Shown in pieces: positions 5,845-10,538 of a DNA stretch of 10,538 bases (within the stretch, counting starts at the first letter, position 1; every line of letters starts with the position of its first letter). The stretch is from CAINDR01 sp964495615 (GTDB lineage: Bacteria; Patescibacteriota; Patescibacteriia; Patescibacteriales; UBA12465). The stretch is from positions 1 through 10,538 of the forward strand of contig CAZBVX010000023.1 of assembly GCA_964495615.1 (NCBI GenBank), read 5' to 3'. Both the position numbers and the translations under genes were made by a program. Under the pieces are notes generated by a model. That model saw only the letters and a list, made by a program, of their open reading frames with translations. It was not told the DNA's origin and did no database searches.

Positions 5845-7248
5845 ATGAAAAGGATTTTTCGTTTGATTGTCGAAGTAGTCCGGCAAAATTTGCTAAAACC
5901 AAAAAGCAGTTCCGAAGATAAAAAAAGAAAAGAATTTATTCTGAATATCTTATTAATTTCTTCGGAAATATTAATGCTTGCTTTTTTGGCTTTGTCTTTG
6001 GTGAGAGAATTAATTGATGTCGTCCCCGAAGAAGATCGCGGCTTCAAATTGATTATTTTTTTAATCATGAGCCTTACTTTTATTATTGCTCACCTGCTAT
6101 CCCGCAAAGGAAAATTGAAAAGCGCTTCTTTGATTTTTTTATCAATCTTTTTTGTTCCCAACTTATATCTTTCATATCACTGGGGAATAGATTTGCCACA
6201 AAGCCTCTTGCTCTATGCTCTCACTATTTTGACTTCGGGCATTTTGCTTAGCACCAAATTTTCTTTAATAATCACGGCCTTTATTGGTGTTTACCTCAGC
6301 ACATTGGGCTATTTGCAAGGACACGGAATTGTTTCACCAAACACTTATTGGACAGCAGAAATGGTGACAATTTATGATGCCATTCCAATTGTGATCACTC
6401 TCTTAATTATGGCCACTATTTCTTGGCTTTCCAATCGAGAAATCGAAAATTCACTTTTTCGTGCCCTGGAATCAGAAAAAAATTTAAAAATTGAGAGAGA
6501 CAATTTGGAAATTACTGTCAAAAAAAGAACGCAAGAATTGCAAAAAATGCAGTTGGACAAAATCGGCCAGCTTTATCGATTGGCAGAATTCGGCCGAATT
6601 TCTTCAAGTATTTTTCATGACCTAATCAATCCTTTGACTGCTATATCTTTGAATTTGGAACAAATTACCAAAACGGAAAAACATCCGGAAACCTCCGAAC
6701 AAATCGAACAAGCAGTGTCGGCAGCCAAAAGAATGGAGGTTTTGATTGCTGGCGTTAAAAAACAGTTGAAACAGGAAGAGTGCCAAAAACAATTTTTCCC
6801 CAGTCAAGAAATCAAAAGCATGTTGGAATTTTCCAAATACCGAGCGCTGAAAAATAAAATAGAAATAAAATTCCGCTACCAAGAAGAAGTGGAAATGTTT
6901 GGCGACCCTCTCAAATTCAGCCAAATAATTTTTAATTTAGTAGCGAATTCCCTGGATGCGCTAGAAAGCTGCCCGCAAGAAGAAAAAAGAATCAATGTCA
7001 AATTAGGATTGAGAAATAATAATGATATCTTCTTAACCGTCAAAGACAATGGACCAGGAATTAAAGAAGAAATTATTCAAAAAATATTTGATTCATTTTT
7101 CAGCACCAAAAACGGCAAAGGTTTGGGCTTGGGATTATCATCAATCAAACATTTAGTGGAAAAAAGTTTTCACGGCACAATTTCGGTTAAAAATTTACCA
7201 GAAAAAGGTTGTATTTTTACGGTTCTGCTGCCAAAAAATAATGCTTAA
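5845..7248 (+). CDS. Multi-pass membrane sensor histidine kinase (ComP/AgrC-like layout)
   Basis: A 467-residue histidine kinase. About six hydrophobic segments fill the N-terminal 200 residues (near 31-53, 67-87, 93-110, 118-136, 138-157 and 177-196), with short loops and no large periplasmic sensor domain. That suits detection of a membrane-partitioning or peptide ligand. A coiled coil (about 198-240) leads to the H-box EFGRISSSIFHDLINPLTA with H258. The catalytic domain has the N-box NLVANSLDALE (364-374), G1 DNGPG (401-405), IFDSFFSTK and G2 GKGLGLGLSSIK (424-435). No HAMP domain was recognised. The gene starts 11 bases after the peptide gene and ends 3 bases before the prenyl-synthase-like gene, so it should phosphorylate the regulator at 5010. 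ComP has the same general plan, but its core belongs to a different kinase subfamily. Confidence 0.93.
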   Translation: MKRIFRLIVEVVRQNLLKPKSSSEDKKRKEFILNILLISSEILMLAFLALSLVRELIDVVPEEDRGFKLIIFLIMSLTFIIAHLLSRKGKLKSASLIFLSIFFVPNLYLSYHWGIDLPQSLLLYALTILTSGILLSTKFSLIITAFIGVYLSTLGYLQGHGIVSPNTYWTAEMVTIYDAIPIVITLLIMATISWLSNREIENSLFRALESEKNLKIERDNLEITVKKRTQELQKMQLDKIGQLYRLAEFGRISSSIFHDLINPLTAISLNLEQITKTEKHPETSEQIEQAVSAAKRMEVLIAGVKKQLKQEECQKQFFPSQEIKSMLEFSKYRALKNKIEIKFRYQEEVEMFGDPLKFSQIIFNLVANSLDALESCPQEEKRINVKLGLRNNNDIFLTVKDNGPGIKEEIIQKIFDSFFSTKNGKGLGLGLSSIKHLVEKSFHGTISVKNLPEKGCIFTVLLPKNNA

Positions 7249-7251
7249 TTT

Positions 7252-8115
7252 ATGAAAAATCCTTTCCAAAAAACTATTCAAGAAAATTTTTCCCGCATCA
7301 CCAACAGCCCCGAAGGCCGAGCGTCGGTAGAAATTATTAGCGCTCTAGAAAAATCTTGGAAAGACAAAAAATCTTTCGCTCCCCTTTCTATTTGCGAAAA
7401 AAGTGAATGGAAAAAAGCAAACTTAAACCTTTGGGGCTCTTATACTATTTACGACCACCTCATGGATGGTGGTACCAGCTTATCTGAATTGCCAGCCGCT
7501 AATTTGCTACTCTTCCAAAGCGCCAAAATTCTCAGCGGTCCAAGCAAGATTGCCGAAAATATTTTTCTCTTAATGGAACAAGCGAATCAGGAAGAATTCA
7601 AGCGGGTTCAGGAAATCAAAAAAGACCAAAAATATTGGTCAAAATTGGATGAAAAAATAATTTTGGAAAATGGCCACCAAAAATCTTTGGGTTTGTATCT
7701 GGTAGTTTTTGTTTTTCTAGAAAAAAGAAAAGTGACTTTGGCTGAGCAAAATAAATTCAAAAAGTTTTTAATTTCTTTTCTTAATTGCCGCCAATTAGCC
7801 GATGATTTGTATGACTGGCGCGATGATTTGCAAGACAATATTCCCACTGCCGTCACGGTGAGCTTGATGAAAAAATTCAAAAACAAAAAAGACAATTTTT
7901 CTCAATTAGAAGTTGAGGTCTTTCAAAATCTTTATCCTTATTTTCACAACTACCTGAAAAAAACTTTGCAAGCCGCAATCCGCCAAGCGGAAAAAATTTC
8001 GGTTTTAGAAAAAAATAATTTTTTAACGGTTTGGGCGAAGCAATTTCTTCAAGGAGAACAAGAACGCTGGGAAGATTATCAAAAACTTCTCGCCAAAACA
8101 AAAAATCCCGCTTAA
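7252..8115 (+). CDS. Class I isoprenyl-synthase-fold protein, putative ComQ-like peptide prenyltransferase
   Basis: A 287-residue, mainly helical protein. Two aspartate clusters match the class I isoprenyl diphosphate synthase fold: a first motif Y67-D68-H-L-M-D72-G-G (DxxxD rather than the chain-elongation DDxxD), and a second motif Q181-L-A-D184-D185-L-Y-D188-W-R-D191-D192, close to the usual QxxDDxxD. In the family these aspartates bind Mg2+ and the diphosphate. Length suits ComQ-type enzymes (about 300 residues). A reduced first motif beside an intact second motif is also what I recall for ComQ, which attaches geranyl or farnesyl to a Trp of ComX. The gene lies 3 bases after the kinase and ends the operon at a strong terminator. 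Alternatives are a small-molecule terpene synthase or a polyprenyl synthase. The fold is fairly sure; peptide prenylation is inferred mainly from context. Confidence 0.72.
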   Translation: MKNPFQKTIQENFSRITNSPEGRASVEIISALEKSWKDKKSFAPLSICEKSEWKKANLNLWGSYTIYDHLMDGGTSLSELPAANLLLFQSAKILSGPSKIAENIFLLMEQANQEEFKRVQEIKKDQKYWSKLDEKIILENGHQKSLGLYLVVFVFLEKRKVTLAEQNKFKKFLISFLNCRQLADDLYDWRDDLQDNIPTAVTVSLMKKFKNKKDNFSQLEVEVFQNLYPYFHNYLKKTLQAAIRQAEKISVLEKNNFLTVWAKQFLQGEQERWEDYQKLLAKTKNPA

Positions 8116-8130
8116 CGGCGGGATTTTTTT
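8101..8130. terminator. Bidirectional intrinsic terminator between the signalling operon and argS
   Basis: The perfect stem AAAAATCCCGC (8101-8111) / GCGGGATTTTT (8118-8128) has a 6-base loop and is followed by T residues to 8130. On the minus strand the same hairpin also ends in a run of T, so it can stop argS transcription too. The TAA stop of the upstream gene (8113-8115) lies inside the loop, so the last codons of that gene form the left arm of the stem. Confidence 0.93.
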
Positions 8131-8141
8131 AACTAAGTAAT

Positions 8142-9839
8142 TTACATCTTATCCAAAGTCTCAATGCCGAGAATGTTCAAGGAGCGGCCGAGAACTAGAT
8201 TGAAAGCTTTCACCAGTTTCAAACGAAGATTGGTGTTTTCATTATTGGCCACCTGGCAAGAATGATAGAATTCATTAAAAATTTGCGCTAGCTCGAAAGA
8301 GTAATGAGCAAGTAAGGAAGGATTGTGGCTCTCACTAGCATAATTCAATAATTCAGGAAAAGCGGCAATCTTTTGAATCAAGGCAAATTCGGCATCTTCC
8401 AAATTGGCGGTGTCGTGATAGTCGCCTTCCACTTCAGAAACCTTGGCGAGAATGGAATTGGCACGGGCAAAAGAATAAAGTAGATAAGGACCAGTGTCGC
8501 CATCAAAACTCAAGGACTCTTTCGGATCAAAAATCATGTCCTTAAAAATATTGGCTTTGAGTAGTTTGTATTTGATGGCGGCCAAAGCGATTTTCTGTGC
8601 TCTTTCCGCAGCTTCATCGGGATCAATCTCGCTATTTCTTTCAATAATTCCCTCTTTGGCCAAATCGGTTAATTCCCAAACCAAATTATCAGCATCAACT
8701 ACGGTGCCTTCGCGAGATTTCATGCGGCCTTGCGGCAAAGCAATCATGCCATAAGAAAGGTGGCGGATACTTTTTTGAAAACCCATTTTTTTCAAAACGA
8801 GAGCTAAGACTTTGAAATGATAATCCTGCTCATTGCCGACAATATAAATTGAATCGTCGTAATTATAGTCTTTATCTTTCAAAAGCGCCAAATACAAATC
8901 CTGCGTCATATAAACGCTAGTGCCATCGGCGCGCAGCAAAACTTTTTCATCCAAGCCATTAGCGGTCAAATCAATAATAACTGCTCCATCTTCCCTTTTA
9001 GTTAAAACACCTTTGGCTAAATTTTCCAAAACTAACTTTTTTCCTTCCTGATAAATTTCACTTTCAAAATAATTTTTGTCGTGTTTGATGCCGACTAATT
9101 CAAAAGTTTCTTTGAAACCTTCAAAGGCCCAGTTGTTCATTTTCTGCCAAAGTTGATGAATTTCTTGATCGCCATTTTCCCATTTGACCAGCATTGCCTG
9201 CGCTTCTTTTTCTAAATTTTCATTTTCCTTGGCGAGTGCAGAAAATTTTACATAAAAATCACCGACAAAATGGTCGGATTTTTTGTCCGGTTCAGCATTG
9301 TTGCCCGCTAGTTGATAAGCCAGCATGGATTTGCAAATATGAATACCGCGATCGTTAAAAAGATTAGTACGGAATACTTTTTTGCCATTGCTTTCCAAAA
9401 GGCGAGCCAAAGATTCGCCAATAAACAAGTTGCGCAAATGTCCAAGATGCAAAGGCTTGTTGGTGTTTGGTGAAGGATATTCAATCACAATTTTTTTGTC
9501 GTCTACTGGGGCATTGCCGAATGTTTCCTGTTTTTCTAAAACTTCCTCCAAAACTGAAATTGCAAAATAAGCGCGATTAACAAATAGGTTGAGATATGGG
9601 CCAGCCGCCTCGGCACGCTGAATACTGTCATGACCAGAAAGCAAAGCCGCTAATTTTTCAGCAATCGCCGCCGGAGCCAAGCCCAAAGGTTTGGCAACCA
9701 CAAAACACGGGAAAGCAAAATCGCCCAAATCACGCGTTGGCGGAATTTCGATTTTTACCAATATTTGTTCGGCAGCAATTTCTTGGCCGCTTAATTCTTC
9801 GATTTTTTCAGCCAATAATTTGGCAATTTTACTTTTCAT
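8142..9839 (-). CDS. argS: Arginyl-tRNA synthetase
   Basis: A class I aminoacyl-tRNA synthetase that charges tRNA-Arg with arginine using ATP. It has 565 residues, the normal size. The N-terminal Add-1 domain (about 1-110) includes the typical RDLGDFAFPCF. The Rossmann core carries the HIGH motif H131-L-G-H134 in NTNKPLHLGHLRN, FNDRGIHICKSM, and the ArgRS form of KMSKS, GRMKSREGTVV (371-381). DGDTGPYLLYSFARANSI (446-463) leads into the DALR anticodon-binding domain, which ends in LNILGIETLDKM. The start at 9839 gives the full family N-terminus. The predicted leader is about 42 bases with no Shine-Dalgarno. The gene converges on the signalling operon across a shared terminator and diverges from the gene at 9918. 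Confidence 0.97.
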   Translation of the reverse strand: MKSKIAKLLAEKIEELSGQEIAAEQILVKIEIPPTRDLGDFAFPCFVVAKPLGLAPAAIAEKLAALLSGHDSIQRAEAAGPYLNLFVNRAYFAISVLEEVLEKQETFGNAPVDDKKIVIEYPSPNTNKPLHLGHLRNLFIGESLARLLESNGKKVFRTNLFNDRGIHICKSMLAYQLAGNNAEPDKKSDHFVGDFYVKFSALAKENENLEKEAQAMLVKWENGDQEIHQLWQKMNNWAFEGFKETFELVGIKHDKNYFESEIYQEGKKLVLENLAKGVLTKREDGAVIIDLTANGLDEKVLLRADGTSVYMTQDLYLALLKDKDYNYDDSIYIVGNEQDYHFKVLALVLKKMGFQKSIRHLSYGMIALPQGRMKSREGTVVDADNLVWELTDLAKEGIIERNSEIDPDEAAERAQKIALAAIKYKLLKANIFKDMIFDPKESLSFDGDTGPYLLYSFARANSILAKVSEVEGDYHDTANLEDAEFALIQKIAAFPELLNYASESHNPSLLAHYSFELAQIFNEFYHSCQVANNENTNLRLKLVKAFNLVLGRSLNILGIETLDKM

Positions 9840-9887
9840 ATTTGCTTATTTTGCCATTAATATCTTAGGAAATCAAGGCTATTCACA

Positions 9888-9896
9888 ATTATAGCA
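9888..9896 (-). promoter_or_regulatory. Extended -10 promoter of argS
   Basis: On the minus strand, TGCTATAAT occupies 9896-9888. No good -35 hexamer stands 16-18 bases upstream, only A/T-rich sequence, so the extended TG probably carries recognition. The expected transcript start is near 9881, giving a leader of about 42 bases before the argS ATG. Confidence 0.7.
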
Positions 9897-9911
9897 TAAA
9901 AATGCTATAAT
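9888..9911. repeat. 24-bp palindrome holding two divergent -10 elements
   Basis: The 10-base arms ATTATAGCAT (9888-9897) and ATGCTATAAT (9902-9911) are perfect inverse complements around AAAA. Each arm is an extended -10 element facing outward, one for argS and one for the gene at 9918. The site may also be an operator or form a hairpin in DNA, but the two promoters explain most of it. Confidence 0.85.
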
Positions 9912-9917
9912 AATATT

Positions 9918-10322
9918 ATGAAGCACGAAAAAATTACTAACCCTAGCGGACAATACGAAATGTCTTTTGAGGAAATTCCAGAAAAAAAACTGGAAGCTCA
10001 GCCTGAGCTAAAAGACCTTAATTGGGGAAATTATTCCGAAGATGTCTTGAAAGCAAAAAAGGAAGAAGAGCGAGAAATGAGAGAAATACGAGAAGAAATT
10101 CAGAAAACAGAAAAAGAAGAAGAAGAAGAAGATAAAGATCTAAGTCCTGGCGAGGAATTATATGGCAGATTTAATCAATACGTTAAAGAACCAGCAAGTA
10201 GAACATTGACCAAAGAAGAAAGACAAAAATCAGATCTCAAAATTGCCAAAATAACAGCAGAGAGAATAAGAAAAGAAGAAGCAAGAAAAAGAAAAGAATG
10301 GGATGACTATTGGGCTAAATAA
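9918..10322 (+). CDS. Hypothetical charged coiled-coil protein
   Basis: I do not recognise a family for this 134-residue protein. It is very rich in Glu and Lys, with an acidic run around residues 66-73 (KEEEEEDKD) and long stretches of predicted helix or coiled coil at about 45-72 and 95-130. The tail is RKRKEWDDYWAK. It has no signal peptide or membrane segment, so it is probably cytoplasmic. A good extended -10 promoter lies 6 bases before the ATG and a strong terminator 4 bases after the stop, so it is a single-gene transcriptional unit and very likely real. It shares a bidirectional promoter region with argS, which may only reflect compact layout. Confidence 0.8.
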   Translation: MKHEKITNPSGQYEMSFEEIPEKKLEAQPELKDLNWGNYSEDVLKAKKEEEREMREIREEIQKTEKEEEEEDKDLSPGEELYGRFNQYVKEPASRTLTKEERQKSDLKIAKITAERIRKEEARKRKEWDDYWAK

Positions 10323-10326
10323 TTTT

Positions 10327-10351
10327 AAAAACCACCGAGAGGTGGTTTTTT
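10327..10351 (+). terminator. Intrinsic terminator of the 9918 gene
   Basis: The stem ACCACC (10331-10336) / GGTGGT (10341-10346) has a GAGA tetraloop, is extended by A-T pairs, and runs into six T residues (10346-10351). It starts 4 bases after the stop codon of the upstream gene. Confidence 0.93.
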
Positions 10352-10395
10352 GATTTGATACATCACCCGCAACAATATCATTAAACTATTTTAAT

Positions 10396-10442
10396 AAAAA
10401 ACCCGAATTTCTAATATTTATTTAAATATTGAAATTCGGGTT
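10396..10442 (-). terminator. Long hairpin terminator for a minus-strand gene beyond the right edge
   Basis: A 12-bp perfect stem, AACCCGAATTTC (10400-10411) / GAAATTCGGGTT (10431-10442), continues after one unpaired T into a second 7-bp stem AATATTT / AAATATT with a 4-base loop. Read on the minus strand it ends in six T residues (10401-10396), while the plus-strand side lacks a T-run. It therefore serves leftward transcription entering from the right. The 95 bases between it and the window edge hold no convincing gene. In one minus-strand frame a reading frame from outside ends at a TAA at 10526-10524. Confidence 0.82.
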
Positions 10443-10538
10443 ATAAGACTTCTTCTTGAGCAAATTTAGTCATGATATTTTTTTTCCTTTCCGTTCTTTT
10501 TTTAAAAAGAACATTTTTAATTGTTAATTACTTGTCTT

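Larger units (their letters stand above)
9882..9911 (+). promoter_or_regulatory. Promoter of the 9918 gene, probably leaderless
   Basis: TTCACA (9882-9887, 5 of 6 consensus bases) is followed after 18 bases by TATAAT (9906-9911), which is preceded by TGC to give the extended -10 TGCTATAAT. Only 6 bases lie between the -10 and the ATG at 9918, so the predicted transcript start coincides with the start codon. Confidence 0.82.

Noticed and set aside
9846..9857. Three-codon upstream ORF (ATG GCA AAA TAA, minus strand) in the argS leader.
   Set aside because: It has no ribosome-binding site and such tiny frames are expected by chance. There is no attenuator hairpin or Arg codon to suggest control.
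10441..10473. Minus-strand 10-codon ORF (MTKFAQEEVL) preceded by GGAAAGGA and followed by the long terminator, overlapping a 14-codon ORF by ATGA.
   Set aside because: Both are too short to distinguish from chance in A/T-rich sequence, and there is no promoter motif in the remaining bases. The region is more likely the 3' untranslated part of a gene beyond the window.
10493..10512. Inverted repeat GTTCTTTTT / AAAAAGAAC around TT.
   Set aside because: It is nearly all A/T with a 2-base centre and has no clear T-run in a useful position. It would be a weak hairpin and is probably a product of base composition.
1..10538. CRISPR arrays, tRNA genes, insertion sequences and phage genes.
   Set aside because: No regularly spaced repeats, cloverleaf-like sequences, transposase motifs or terminal inverted repeats were seen on either strand.

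Overview
The window is AT-rich and tightly packed. It uses TGA as an ordinary stop (response regulator gene), so there is no sign of recoded TGA. Almost every start codon sits behind A/T-rich sequence with no Shine-Dalgarno motif. Together with the compact HrcA, the non-standard GrpE and the very short gaps, this suggests a Candidate Phyla Radiation (Patescibacteria, parcubacteria-like) genome. That placement is inference, since no marker gene here fixes it.

Left part (1-2178, minus strand): a class I heat-shock operon, hrcA - grpE - hsp20 - dnaK (dnaK cut by the window edge). It is driven by a near-consensus promoter overlapping a perfect CIRCE operator. The GrpE is unusual: a degenerate Nudix domain precedes the GrpE core. 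Next (2207-4858, minus): the cell-wall transpeptidase PBP2 (mrdA) and a small YdjM-like membrane protein, transcribed from an extended -10 promoter so close to the start codon that the mRNA is probably leaderless.

Centre (about 4940-8130, plus strand): a four-gene operon that looks like a rearranged ComQXPA-type quorum-sensing system. It encodes an OmpR-type response regulator, a 39-residue peptide ending in ...NPGKPWL that overlaps the regulator stop by ATGA, a histidine kinase with about six membrane segments, and a class I isoprenyl-synthase-like protein comparable to ComQ. The upstream region carries two TTTATCT repeats 11 bp apart, the geometry of a PhoB box, in place of a -35 element, which would allow positive autoregulation. 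My reading is that the synthase prenylates the peptide's Trp38, the kinase senses the product and the regulator amplifies the operon. Each part is visible in the sequence; the joint function is inference.

Right part: argS (8142-9839, minus) converges on the operon across a shared bidirectional terminator. It diverges from a charged hypothetical gene (9918-10322, plus) across a 24-bp palindrome that holds two back-to-back extended -10 elements. The last 216 bases hold that gene's terminator, a long terminator for a minus-strand gene lying beyond the window, and no convincing gene.
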